A stretch of DNA of 64,000 nt from Coprinus comatus. Lineage: Eukaryota > Basidiomycota > Agaricomycetes > Agaricales > Agaricaceae. The notes beneath the pieces were generated by a model. That model was not told where the DNA came from. It was given only the letters and a program-made list of their open reading frames with translations, and made no database searches. The position numbers were made by a program, and so were the translations under genes. Where the stretch lies: positions 806,001 to 870,000 of the forward strand of contig JAWPGT010000011.1 of assembly GCA_034638255.1 (NCBI GenBank), written 5' to 3'. Positions 31,482 through 42,285 of this stretch are shown piece by piece; the first letter of the stretch is position 1; each line of letters starts with the position of its first letter.

Positions 31482-31719
31482 TGTTGAACTATTATTAGTT
31501 CTATCATGACATTCTCGTATGGCATCACGCTTGATGAATATACCTTCATGATCCCTATCATGTGACCTTGTATATTCTCGCACGGACCACTGTAAATATG
31601 TATATAAACCTTGTATCCAGCATTATATACTTTAGTTCTTTCTACTACAACAACCCTCACCTCAGTAAGTGTTAAGTCGTACCTACCCATGCATACTACG
31701 CTACGCTCTTGTTTTAACA
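31482..31719 (+). repeat. Copia-2 3' LTR
   Basis: 238 bp, reading identical to the 5' LTR over its whole length. The duplication TCAAT and the interrupted Gypsy G4 gag follow. Confidence 0.95.
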
Positions 31720-32350
31720 TCAATCGGCAAGAAGCGAGCCTTGAACTGGGTTTTGAAGTCCTCCCAGTCCTCAAAAGGCAAGTTTCCGACCTGTGATTCC
31801 AGCTGAAATATCTCTTCTGTCCATGTAGCAGCCCGACCGCTCCTCATGTAGGACATGGCCCAGAGCATCTTTTCTTTGTCCAACTGGAATTTGCCTGAGA
31901 GTCAGATGTACAGGTTATAGGCATTGAGGAAGGCCTGGCCTGTCTTGCGGTCGCCATCATAATTGGGTGGCATAGCAACTCGTCCTCGGAATGTCCGCGG
32001 ACGTTTGGGAGGAGATGGAGGAGCTGGCGTTGCAGGGGTAGCAGGTGAAGGGGTGGTCTGAGAGGCTGAAACGAGTGTGGAGAGTTGGGCGGTGATGGTG
32101 GCAAGTACATTGGCAGTGGTGGCGGAAGTGGATTCGGTAGCTTCTACTTGCTGCTGTAGAGCATCAAGCAATGCCCGAAGCTCATGGAATGTGCCTTCAA
32201 TGATCTCATTCCAAGTTGGCTGGGGCGGTGCTGGATCAGTCATGGTTTAGTGAGTAAGGGATAGAGGGATGCATTGGTGGGAAGTCTTCTGTTGTGGCGA
32301 ACAGGGCTCTTCTGTCCAGCGATGCTAGCCTCTTGAAGAACTCTTTCTTC

Positions 32351-32715
32351 TGTAAGGGCAACTCACGTCAGTGATGAACAGCCTGACAACTAGCAAGGAA
32401 TCCAAAGTTATATTTGATCGGAAACATATTACAGAACAGATACAACATACCTAGCAAGGAATCCAAAGAGAAAGAGTTGGGGATTCACTCGCAGAGGCTA
32501 CACACAATATATACTACTATACAAACAGAGATGCCAGCTATTGTCCTCAGGGATGTCGTAACATGGACAATGGGAACAATGGGGGACGAGTCATGTGAGG
32601 GGGCGAGTCATGAAAGCGCGAAGTCAGGAGGTGTTCCGATGGAAGTCGGAACATCGGAGGATCGGTCGGTAGTCAGTGTGTCGGTGTAAGGGTCGGTGAG
32701 GAAGGTCCCCTTACA
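32351..32715 (-). repeat. Gypsy G4 5' LTR
   Basis: 365 bp, same ends as 20165-20529. Compared with that copy, several CG dinucleotides are TG or CA here (for example GTCAGTGATGAACAGCCTGAC against GTCGGCGACAAACGGCCCGAC), so most differences are transitions. The short leader down to the Gag start at 32243 holds no recognisable tRNA primer site. Confidence 0.92.
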
Positions 32716-32770
32716 CGGAAGGTCGGAAGATGTGTCGGGAGGTCAGTCAGTGGCATGGTACATGACAATG

Positions 32771-32936
32771 TGATAAAGCCTCAAGCTTTCATCTCTTCTG
32801 TTATATCCCTTATACATTTGTTTCCATACCCTTTGGTCACTAGAGAGAAAGGCCTTTGGATTGCAGTAAGTGTTTATTGAAGCATATGCCCAAACAACTC
32901 CACTCCAGTGTTTAAGTTCCAGGAGTGTTCAGCTTA
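32771..32936 (+). repeat. G1-type LTR, last third
   Basis: It aligns with the 3' part of the G1 LTR (about 9667-9836): ATAAAGCCTCAAGCTTTCATCTC, GTGTTTATTGAA and GTTTAAGTTCCAGGAGTGTT. It starts at the point where the piece at 18780-19070 stops and ends at CAGCTTAA, next to the inverted end of the following element. Confidence 0.8.
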
Positions 32937-33926
32937 ATCGTCAGTAAAAAAGTGGTTTGAATATATGTGCATATATGCTCTTACCTTGCTTACATTGTTT
33001 ACATTGTTTACAATTATGGTAATGAGCATATTTGTGAATATTCCTGTTCAGGTTGCATATATAGACTACTAGAATTATATAGATTGTAGGAAATGTATTT
33101 GAATGTATTTGAATATATTCAAATAATAATTAGGTATATATAAAAGTAAAAAATGATAATCTACTGTCCCCCGGTTACATTCTTTGACTTACCAACACAG
33201 GCATTACACAAGGATATATTTACAATGAGTATTTTTATTTATTTATTTATTTATTATACATAATTATAATTACAGTTGAAATTTTGCAACGATCAGGAAT
33301 TGAACTAAGTACCTATTGATCACTGAAATTAAAGCTAAGTAAAACGAACCACTAAACTATGGCTTCATTTATTGTCGTTGATCGCAGTACATCAGAACAG
33401 GACCACATTTTCCAGAGGGATTGCTCACTGTTCACTAACGTCTTGCTCATATCTTCACATATTCTTGCTCAATTGTTATGATGCTACCACTATTAAAAAG
33501 TGATTCTCTTTAGCTACATATTCTACTCATTTGTATAGCCATATTATAGCTAGACATATAGAATAGAGTGTTCTCTATAGGGATACCATACTGCATATAT
33601 GCAGCTACACTTTTTTTATACCACATATATGCTCATATATTCATAAATCCAGTATGCTATACAGCATATATTAATGCCACAACTTGAGTGTAAGACATGT
33701 ATGCTATATACTAATGATGTATAGTTAATATATGTCAAAAAAATAAATGTCTATTCCCACATGATGGTTTTTCTATAAACATGATTGTTGCTTTTCAGGT
33801 GTAGGGCATATAAGCGCAAACACATTCAATACCAGACATTTAAACACAATACATGTCGTTACCAGAATTGTATTCAAATACATAATATACATTTACATAT
33901 ATTAAATCAATATTTTTACTGACGAT
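32937..33926. mobile_element. Non-coding element with perfect 14-bp inverted ends
   Basis: ATCGTCAGTAAAAA at 32937-32950 is the exact inverse of 33913-33926. The similarity continues imperfectly into the AT-rich subterminal sequence (AATATATGT). The 990 bases between have no coding frame and are rich in ATATATGC-type palindromes, like a non-autonomous DNA transposon. I could not see a target duplication. A SINE-like unit lies inside it. Confidence 0.55.
33231..33363 (-). repeat. tRNA-derived SINE-like unit
   Basis: On the minus strand the unit begins GCCATAGTTTAGTGGTTCG. It contains a perfect RNA polymerase III A box (TAGTTTAGTGG) and a perfect B box (AGTTCAATTCC) 42 bases apart, and ends in a tandem ATAA/AAAT tail. 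The head resembles tRNAs that start with TAGTTTAGTGGTT, but acceptor and T stems do not pair, so it is not a working tRNA gene. Confidence 0.55.
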
Positions 33927-34472
33927 GGTTTGTGATCTTAACAAGAGTTACTTTAAATATCTAAGTATCATGAAGTGCACTAAGCTACTCAATTATACTA
34001 AGTACTGCTAAGCTTATCCAAGGACATACACAAAATCCTACTGTTGCATTGAATTATGACAGTAGTTTTATAAAATCTCATAAAATAAAATATTTTAATG
34101 AATTTATGGCAATTTATCTGCTAAATCATACCATGTAATAGCCTCAAGAGAGAACAAAGTGTATCTTTAGTGCACATTCTCAAGTTTTACATTATAATAA
34201 CTCATCAGGAAACCTTACAATATCTGGGCATGCAGGAGTCAAATAGTCTAAATTAAATTCGCAAGTTCCAGTAGCATAATAGTATTAATTCTCCAAGGGT
34301 GATTACAAAGGATATACGATGTTGTTGCTGATATTGTTAATGATGATGTGTGAAATATCGTAAGGTCATAAGGTCATGAAAGGTCATGATAAACAAAAAC
34401 AAAAAAGGGAGGCAGCAGGATGGAATATGAGAATGTCGATCCACTAGGACAGGGGACGTGAGAAATCCTCTC
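33927..34472. other. Transition from transposon island to gene region
   Basis: AT-rich sequence with no supported coding region. It includes the 3' flank of the small gene ending at 34473. Overlapping frames in 34337-34470 look like chance. Confidence 0.5.
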
Positions 34473-35000
34473 CTAAGGAGACACAAATTCACCCGCATTA
34501 GCAAAGCGGTAACCTGTACTCTCACTTTGGCCTCGGGATCGACCTTGAATTGTAGTGGCACGTTTTGAAAGCAACGCAATATCATCATGCGTTTTGAGAA
34601 ATTCATCCACTTCTCCTTCATATGGAGATGACGAAGAATTGATCTACGGAATCAATAGGAATCAAATTCGGCGGCTAATGGACAAAAAAAGGATCATACG
34701 TACCCATTGTCCTAATACATCACCAAGCCTTGCAGCCTCTTCAACGCTCATCTGACATTCAGTTCCCTTTTCGGCATGTAACTTTATGAGCTCGCTTAAT
34801 GTCCTTTTCGGGGTTGAATGGCTGGTCTTCCCGGTTATCGGTTCAAAGGTAGTATCCTGCCCGGCAGGAAAGATGATGGAATTAGGAGGTGTTGTATGGT
34901 TCTGTGGTACTGTGGTATCGGGTTCCTCTTTATTTGATACAAAGGACCGGTCCCAATCGTCGAATGAGGGGAAATTTGTTGAAGTAGAAGTGTCAGCCAT
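34473..35000 (-). CDS. Small conserved-looking protein of unknown function
   Basis: Two exons, 35000-34704 and 34643-34473, with a 60-bp intron (GTACGTATG...CCGTAG), give 155 residues. It starts MADTSTSTNFPSFDDWDRSF and stops at TAG 34473-34475. The N-terminal half is polar and probably disordered; the C-terminal half (RTLSELIKLHAEKGTEC, MSVEEAARLGDVLGQWINSS, GEVDEFLKTHDDIALLSKR) looks helical. No membrane segment or signal peptide. I do not recognise the family. A clean splice with the frame restored supports a real gene. It is the first host gene beside the transposon island. An ATG 54 bases further upstream in frame is possible. Confidence 0.65.
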
Positions 35001-35369
35001 AGATAAGTATATAGAGCAAGGTGACCGAGCAAAGGGCTTGTTACGAGTGTCCAATGAAATCGTGAATAGTCGTGAGGCGCGTCAGCGCAAGGGTACAACG
35101 AGGGAATTGGGTGTGGTGGTGCGAGGTATTGAGTGTGTAAACAACGCGTTTACACAATCAACCAACTTATCTCATCACGTGCAGCTTTAATTATGAATCG
35201 GGAAAACGCAGTGAGACCACGCGAGCGGCTATATCAATCACAATTCACAAGATCAAGATTTGATTCAAGTTGAAATCCATCAAGGATATAATATTGTTCG
35301 ATATATATGATATTGTCCCCACGTATTGTCCGTAAATGTCTATCTATGAAATGGGAAAGAAATATTAGG
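35001..35369. promoter_or_regulatory. Intergenic region between two minus-strand genes
   Basis: Upstream region of the small gene and 3' flank of the secreted protein gene. It holds no supported coding region and no clear TATA motif. Confidence 0.4.
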
Positions 35370-36889
35370 TTAAAGGAGACTTGTACCTAGAGCCAAAGCA
35401 AGAGCACTCCACAACCAACCAACCATAAAGCTATCCTTCCTTGCACTATTGTTACTCGCATTCGAATTGCTGGAGTTCACTGGGGACCCTCTACTAGTAC
35501 CTCCGTTGCTGGAGTTCACCGGGGACCCTCCACTAGTAGTTCCGTTGCTGGATGGAGACATTGCTGGAGTTATGTTAGCCAATTTATTGATTGCCACCCA
35601 GTCAGCCGCTGAATTTCGGGCGGCGTCTTCTTGATCATAGGACAAGTATGAAAGTGAGCCAGAAGAAGTTAACTGGACGAGGGCGGATGTTGATGCGAAA
35701 TAACTCGCACGAGAATCCTGGGTTACAGGTCCTTTCAATGTTTCGGTGGTATTTGTCTGCCAAGAAATGTGAGAAAGAATTTATACGAGTACAAAATCGA
35801 CGTACTGTCACGTCAATAACGTAGGTGGCGGAACCAGTATCCGGAATGAAGGCAAACTTTGTTTGCACCTACACATGCGTCAGTACTTGTTGTATAGGAT
35901 CAAGGAGGTTTCATACGCCAGAATCTTTGAAGAATGAGCTAACTTGGCCGTGGGTATTTGGGAAGTCACCATAGGCCTGCGGCTCGGGCTGCATGTAAGA
36001 GACTGCACAGCTATTAGTTAAGTCGTGTGAAGAGACATTGATGTACCACTCACAGTGAATTACAAAGATCTTTGCACTGCCATTTGGGACATCGGGTACA
36101 CCCAAGAAATGAACGTGATTCTGGGCAAGAGCCATGGTTGGACGGTAGTTGCTGGTATCCCATGACACCTCCTGAACTTCAATCCATTCCTTGGTTGTCG
36201 CATTGGCTGCTTTTAATAGTTCCATGTTAAGTGCGAAGATTTCTCCCTTGGAATACGCATCTGAACAGGAGCACATCAATGAGAGACGCTCAACTGGAGC
36301 GAGCATCACAACGTACAGAAAATGTTGGTATCATGGTCGAGAATTGCAGAATAGTCGGACGGATCAAATTTTCCAGCATTAACGGCTTGCGTTGACCACG
36401 AGTGAGCGTCGACGTCGTATAAATACACCGCGGCAGGGTTGGACGAGTCTGCGCCAAGGACATATATGGCATTCGTGAACTGTCAAAACCAAAAATATCA
36501 ACTACGTATTCGCAAATCTGGGGAGGCTGAGGGTAACTGGCTGACCTGAGAAAGGTAGCAGGAGACGCTGGAACCGTCGAAGGGTCTATAGCAAATGTAT
36601 TGAGCATTGCGCAGCAAAAGTGGAGCTAGTCAATACTAACGGTCGGCCCTGTGTCGTTATGTCCGCTGGATCTCCTATTAAGAGTGAGGACTAGAGCCCT
36701 GGCAGTGAAGGGGTGATGATACTGACCTTGAGTCCAAGTGCTTTGAAGACCGGCATTGAAATCCTTGCCACCAAAGTTGAAAGCCAGGAGGTTCCAGTGA
36801 ATATCAAAAGCAATGCAGGAGGTAGCGGCAGACACAGCAGACGAGAGAGAGAGCAAGAAGAGCGAGGCGAGAGCAAGAGCGCGAGTCAT
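35370..36889 (-). CDS. Secreted, probably GPI-anchored protein, kelch-like, unknown function
   Basis: Eight exons (36889-36727, 36674-36641, 36585-36546, 36479-36317, 36260-36054, 36002-35917, 35868-35806, 35756-35370) with introns of 48-66 bp join into 380 residues. Residues 1-22 are a signal peptide (MTRALALASLFLLSLSSAVSAA). The body has repeats such as CIAFDIHWNLLAFNFGGKDF, FTNAIYVLGADSSNPAAVYL and HVHFLGVPDVPNGSAKIFVI, resembling kelch/beta-propeller strands. A Ser/Asn/Gly-rich stalk with two near-copies of GGTSRGSPVNSSN-type sequence and a hydrophobic C-terminal tail (FMVGWLWSALALALGTSLL) suggest GPI anchoring at the cell wall or membrane. I recall similar basidiomycete secreted proteins without known function; no enzyme residues are visible. 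Confidence 0.75.
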
Positions 36890-37221
36890 TGTAGAAAAAG
36901 AGAGATAATGAGTAGTAAAGACTGTCAGTAAGTTAGAGTGTTATGACAACGGGAGTGGGTAATGCGAAGCTGAACGTGAGATGAGTTAAGCGCCAGCTGG
37001 ACACCGGGGCTATTCTTATTCTTCTTCATTTCCTGTCACGTCACGGTATGTAACATCCCCCCGCTTTGTTCTATTTATATCCAAATGCCAAGTCCCCGAT
37101 CAATACTCCTTCCGCAAATGGTTGTTAATGACCAGAAAGCTCTTCGGCCTTGGGTCCATAAAAATCCATGGGGAGGAAACCTTACACAGCAGTACCTCCT
37201 TCCAGCTGCTCTAATTTCTAA
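36890..37221. promoter_or_regulatory. Divergent promoter region, secreted protein gene and desaturase
   Basis: Shared upstream region of two divergent genes. A TATTTATATCC motif near 37070 could serve the desaturase. A long frame from 37085 reads into the desaturase but is better explained as untranslated leader plus first intron. Confidence 0.4.
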
Positions 37222-39233
37222 ATGTGCGTTACAGACAGCCTTCAGTACAAATCTAGGTAGTATCAACCTCCACCACACAAATCATCATATTTACTATCCT
37301 AATAGGTTGCAAAGGCCTTTCCAGCCTTCAAAAATAACCCTGAGAGACATACATAATGCGGTTCCTAAGCATCTATTGCAGCGTATGCTATATCTAAATT
37401 GGGTGTAAAAAAGACTGACAACATCGACAGCGAATTCCATGAGAGCGACGCTCTTCGTTTTGCGAGATATATTCCTTGTATCTTTTCTTTATATATCTGT
37501 CTCCTTTTTACTCCACTTGACTGCTTATCGGAGCATGTGCCCTTCCGACGATGATTTCCTAAGACTCGTTCTGAAATCCAGTCTTTGGCTTGGATATTGG
37601 TTTCTACAAAGTCTAGTCTTTGCAGGAATATTTTGTCTCGGTGAGCCGATATATATCCCCACATATGTACCTGCAGACTTACAGGGTAAAGGACATGATG
37701 CTGGCCACGGCTCATTATACAAACGGAAGATATTGAATAACATTGTCGGTTTCGCATTACACTCGGTACTAAACTCATCTCGCTTTATACAATCTTGTAC
37801 TCACCTGCATTCGCATAGTTCCTCCTGATACCCTACTTCTCTTGGAGAACCACTCACCACGCACATCATGTAATTTCCTCCATATTCACATAATATAGCG
37901 AATTAATACCCGCCTTTTCAGAAAGCGACAGGCTCTATGGAAAGAGATGAAAACTATGTCCCATACACTCGGAGCTCTTACCGACTACCTAATAAATCAA
38001 GCGCATCTACGATGGATTACAAGGAAATCTTCGAGGAAACACCTCTCATGACACTGTCTCGTCTGTTGATCCAGCAATTTTTGTAAGCGATATGATTATG
38101 ATAATGCTCTTTCCTACCAATGCTGAAATCATTCAACCCAGTGGTTGGTGGATTTATCTCAGGTTCGTTGTAATCTGTATCCGTCCCATTTCCTTTGCTT
38201 ACCATTCGTCAGTACTAACCTAATGGGTGGTACATCTCATCCTCCTGGGACTAATCATTTCAATCCAAATGCGACTCTGTTCAAAGCCCGCCACAGTAAG
38301 GATCCTCCTTCTACCATATTGAAGAGAAGAACATACACTGAATGTATCTGTATCTCAGGAGTTTATGTGCTTGTCTCGGACTTTGCCCTTATAATAATGC
38401 TGTACGCGTTTTACAAAATCGGCTGGGATGATTTTTGGAAATATTACCTGATTCCTTACTTCGTAAGCTGTTTTACCGACATGTCACAATATCTTCGAGG
38501 ATTCTAAAGGATCCTGAAACTAGCTTCTAAATCATTGGTAAGCACTACAAAAAACCTTCCCCATAAATCTGCTTATTCTCCTATCCATTCTTAGGATTGG
38601 TCAGTTCATACATTCAATCAAATACCAATAACGCTTGAAACTCATCCCATGTCCAGTCATGTTCACATTCCTACATCATTCCGATCCTACAATTCCACAT
38701 TACAGAAAAGAAGCTTGGACGTTCCTTCGAGGAGCATTAGCCACTGTAGACCGACCACTTCTTGGCTGGGCAGGTCGTTTCTTCTTTCATAATATCAGTC
38801 ATGATCATGTGGCTCATCGTAAGTATCCTTGATTTCGGTTTGTCCGGGATTACCTTCATCTTAACAAACTCATCCAGACCTCTTCCTATCTGCGCCATTC
38901 TGTAAGTTAACTTACCTGTTCTTTGACTTTGCATTGACCTTTCACCCCTTGAACTTAATTGACAAGTCAACGGTCCTCGGATAACGGAAGCTATCAAACC
39001 CATACTAGGAGAAGATTACAACTACGATCCAACAGTGAGTAAACAAAAACCGAGCCTTTTCTCTTTCCTACGGCTCTTGTACTAACAATAGTAACCAGCC
39101 TTCGTTCTACGCATTATGGCGTTCCTTCACAAAGTGTATATTCGTTGAGGATGAGGGGACCATCCTCTTTTATAAAGATCGGGATGGTAATGCAGCACGT
39201 CAACTTGCTCCAAACTCCCAAGTGGTACAGTAG
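37222..39233 (+). CDS. FAD2-like membrane fatty-acid desaturase
   Basis: Fourteen exons: 37222-37256, 37306-37382, 37431-37640, 37677-37765, 37819-37869, 37922-38082, 38142-38162, 38213-38462, 38524-38537, 38595-38599, 38657-38818, 38878-38901, 38967-39034, 39099-39233. They join into 433 residues, the usual length. The start MCVTDSLQYKSRLQRPFQPSKIT fits family N-termini. The three His boxes that bind the di-iron centre are present: HDAGH, HHAHH, and HVAHH after VSHD-like FHNISHD. Membrane segments precede and follow the second box. It inserts a double bond at delta-12 or a related position of acyl-lipids in the ER. The first box is HDAGH, not the HECGH of typical fungal delta-12 enzymes, so the substrate could differ (acetylenase-like enzymes are possible). 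A 5-nt exon is required. Confidence 0.85.
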
Positions 39234-39431
39234 ATACTAGTCAGTGAACGTGTATGATTTTTGAGGCGCGATAGCCTGACATTTGGTAATAAATAATGAG
39301 AGTGAAAAGCATATATGTGCTATGGCGAAACCAAACGAAATAGTTCGACAAGTCCAGAGAAGCAAGATATGAAATCAAACAACCAGAAACCAAAACGAAG
39401 GAAAAGAAACAGCGGTAACGACATACATCGC

Positions 39432-42285
39432 CTACGCAGGTGGCGGTGAACGAGGAGACGTAGCAACTCTACCTCCAAACCTAGTAGAAAACCTACGGCT
39501 ACCCCTGTTCGTATTTTGTAACGCCGCGAAAATCGACTTTCTCCTATCCACATTCATCGGACTAGCAGCAACTTCATAACCATCTTCACCTTCCATAACA
39601 ATTTTCATAGTCTTCGGATCTATCCTGAATCGTTTATTGCGTAGGATATCATCAATCTCCTGAGCACGTTGCCTTCCAGCAAGTAATTCTCCCATTCCAG
39701 TTTGAGCACCAAATGAAACTGCAGATGCTATAGTACCGGGTTCATGTTGTAATCGAAGCTGACGACGTTCGTGACGGTGAACAAGTTGAATGATTGTTCC
39801 GGATAAGGAAAGAAGAAGCATAGATGCGGCAAGTAGATGTACCGCGATGCCACTAAAAATAATGCATAAGATGATGCTCGAATCAAAGTGGGAATGGAAG
39901 ATAGGCAATTACCTTAGCCAAACCCGTTTCCTAAAAGTCCGTACTTCGACAGACATTGCATCCTCGTTTGGCAAGAAGTACACCGTACTTGCTACAGAAC
40001 TTAAATAGCTTCTCTGCAATGGGTGTCATCAGTAACTTCTTCGGGAGAACTCATATCCAAAGAGAAAAGTAGAAAATGGCTCACATAGACTCTAGTTGCG
40101 AGGTTGACAAATCTATCCGCATCAAAGCTACCAATGAGTCCCTCTGGACTTTGAACAGCAGCTTGATAAACAGCAGCCGGGAGTTGGATTTGAAGTGCAT
40201 CATTGCGACGTAATACAAATGTGCTTGGATCTGTTAAATTAAATCTGATACCGTTGTATGCCCGTCCATTAAGGGGAGGTCCTGTTAACCCTGCTGAGAG
40301 GGAGGAGAAATTTGATGACGTCGAAAATGGTTGCAACTCCCTCACGTTAGTAAGGTTCCTTGTTATGATATCAACGGTTACTGCCACATCCCAAAGTTCA
40401 ATTCTAGGCCAACATATAGCCGCTGATGCCCGGGCAGGAGTAGTGCTATAACTATGGGAGCCGGGAAAGAAAACATGAACTTCTTCGGAACCCACTGTAA
40501 TTATACTAAAAATACTCACGTAAAGAACCAGAAGACAACGGGGCTGAACTGAGGTGGCGTTTCAGGATCACACGTCGCTATGTTGCTTCCTGGAGGAACA
40601 AAGTGAATTCAGATTGTCTATCAAAAAAACAAAATTGTTTCCTACCGAATAGATTTGTAGTGTTCTGGTCAACTGCCCATGAGAGGGAGCACCCGTTTAG
40701 GGTGACAGAGTTATTCCAGCCAGTCGGAACTTGCGCCATGTTGACCTGTTACAAGTTGTTAATGTTATTTCTCTGGTTCACTCGTTTGTACTTACAGAAA
40801 CGGGTTGACAGCCTGTTTCAGTCTTCACCGCTGTCGTATTCGTAATCACTGAACCGTTGGTGGCAACCCAAGTCGGCATCTGCAATGTGTACTGTGGGCA
40901 ACCATAATCATGTCTGAGCCGGAGTACGGTCGTACCTGGATCGGAGCAATTGTGTAACCTTCACGAATAAATGGAGGATCTCCAAGGTTATATAGAATGG
41001 ATGCTCCCGCATAACCTGAAGCTGTTAAGAATGCTATAACAATATTAGCTAGCAGACCTCAGATGCAGACATTACTTTTACTCACAAGTCAAATCTTCGA
41101 ATTGGATATTCTGGTTGAGTCCTAAAGCAGCCAAGTTGTTCACAGTAACCCCTGCAATGTAAAGTATGAATAAGGATGCCATGGTCAACTTAGGTTTTCT
41201 TCCCACCTGGTTCTGCGAACCACGTATCCCTCACTTCGAGAATGGCAGAAGCAAGAGGTTGGAACGCAAGAGAAAGCAAAACCATCAATGATGCCAAGGT
41301 AACAAGATAATGTTTGTTTGCAGCTGCCCGTGTCCACACGTAGAAATTGCTACAGAAATGTCAGAGGTGAAGGGAGCATGTGTAACCGACACCCACTTGT
41401 ATCGAGTGTAATCAAGGAGCAGACTTCGATGTGGTGGAGAATCGCCATGGACAAGATCGACATATGGCTACCGGAAAATGAGATACTGGAGGAAACTGAA
41501 TTGACGATGCCAACGCACCTGCATCTTCTTTATTTCAATATCAGTCCACGCCCACATTGCTACGATCTATGGCATGTTCAGCATCCGTAGGAAGAAAAAT
41601 AGAGTTGGATTTACAATGGCAGCAACCGCTACAGGTGGCAACGTCTGGTTATAATTCGATATTTAGTAGGGGAATTTCTGTCTGTAACAGTTGACTCACG
41701 TATACATAATGTAGGACATTCTCTGTGTTGATGACCCTATCACTTGATGGCCAACCTACGAAAGAATAAGAACGGGTAGTATGGGGAAAAGAGTAAGACA
41801 CAATTACCGAGATTTCGTTTACTGTAGTGAAGGGCAATTTCCAACCCAATGGCGCCTAACAGCAAGATAACGACCAGCGGTACCCAGAACCATGTTCGAA
41901 GCGGAAGAGGAAGCCATTTTGGATTGTTTATTCCTCCGTCTGCATCAGCCTCTTGGGTTTTGTCTATGAAGCGATGATGAATTGATCAAAAGGTGGTAGA
42001 TTCAATGTTTGGCGTACCATTGTAAGTATCAACAACATTATCTTTTCTGTATGAGGCGAATTGCACATGTCCTGGTTCATTCTCGAGTAGTCTCTGCGAA
42101 GGAGTTCCGGGTGGCGTAGCGTCCAATCTTTCTCCAGAATGACCTTGGGTGTCCTACGCACTCGATTAGCTCAGGACAAGAAGATCGTATTCAACATATT
42201 TTACCTGCAAAAACAAGGGTATTGGTGTGGACGATGCATTTCCCGTCAAAGGAGCCGGATTCCCTTCCTGCGGAGATACGGTCAT
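39432..42285 (-). CDS. Large multi-pass membrane protein, DUF3433-like
   Basis: About a dozen short exons separated by introns of 50-70 bp. The start MTVSPQEGNPAPLTGNASS at 42285 is joined by a GTAAAATA...GTGCGTAG intron to DTQGHSGERLDATPPG. Membrane segments are visible at WFWVPLVVILLLGAIGLEIAL, LLPVAVAAIVVAMWAW, HYLVTLASLMVLLSLAFQPLASAIL and, near the C-terminus, IAVHLLAASMLLLSLSGTIIQLV. Between the last two is a large Asn-glycosylatable domain (SNFSSL, FNLTDPS), probably outside the cell or in a lumen. The cytoplasmic tail is basic (VDRRKSIFAALQ). The architecture matches fungal proteins of the DUF3433 type; the assignment is from memory and the function is unknown. Exact exon limits were not all worked out. 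Confidence 0.65.

Larger units (their letters stand above)
25383..31719 (+). mobile_element. Copia-2: intact Ty1/Copia retrotransposon
   Basis: The 6337-bp element has two 238-bp LTRs that read identical to me and an exact target duplication TCAAT (25378-25382 and 31720-31724). It has a primer-binding site, a purine tract and one unbroken Gag-Pol frame. It is inserted in the Gag gene of Gypsy G4 in the opposite orientation. Identical LTRs and an open frame mean a recent insertion that may still be able to move. It is the youngest event in the island. Confidence 0.96.
24732..32243 (-). pseudogene. Gypsy G4 Gag, split by Copia-2
   Basis: The N-terminal part (32243 down to 31725) starts MTDPAPPQPTWNEIIEG and contains the capsid start (FRGRVAMPPNYDGDRKTG). 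A TGA lies at 31902-31904. Copia-2 interrupts it inside FKARFLPID, and the reading resumes at 25377 with AKSEAVITLEGDTYFQ. It ends in a zinc knuckle CYRCKQPGHIKAEC (CX2CX4HX4C) and stops at 24732. Apart from the insertion and one TGA the frame is well preserved. Gag packages the element RNA in cytoplasmic particles; this copy cannot. Confidence 0.9.
20165..32715 (-). mobile_element. Gypsy G4: complete chromovirus with nested insertions
   Basis: LTRs of 365 bp lie at both ends, with the exact duplication CGGAA outside them (20160-20164 and 32716-32720). Removing the nested Copia-2 leaves about 6.2 kb; removing the 318-bp solo LTR as well leaves about 5.9 kb, a normal Gypsy size. The minus-strand order is Gag, protease, reverse transcriptase, RNase H, integrase, chromodomain. 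The LTRs differ mainly by C/T and G/A exchanges at CG sites, and pol carries several stops, so this copy is inactive. Confidence 0.93.

Noticed and set aside
33231..33363. Functional tRNA gene
   Set aside because: The boxes are good, but acceptor and T stems do not pair and no anticodon arm forms.
37085..37408. Desaturase start at 37085
   Set aside because: It would add about 60 residues unlike any family N-terminus. A short first exon at 37222-37256 gives the expected length and sequence.
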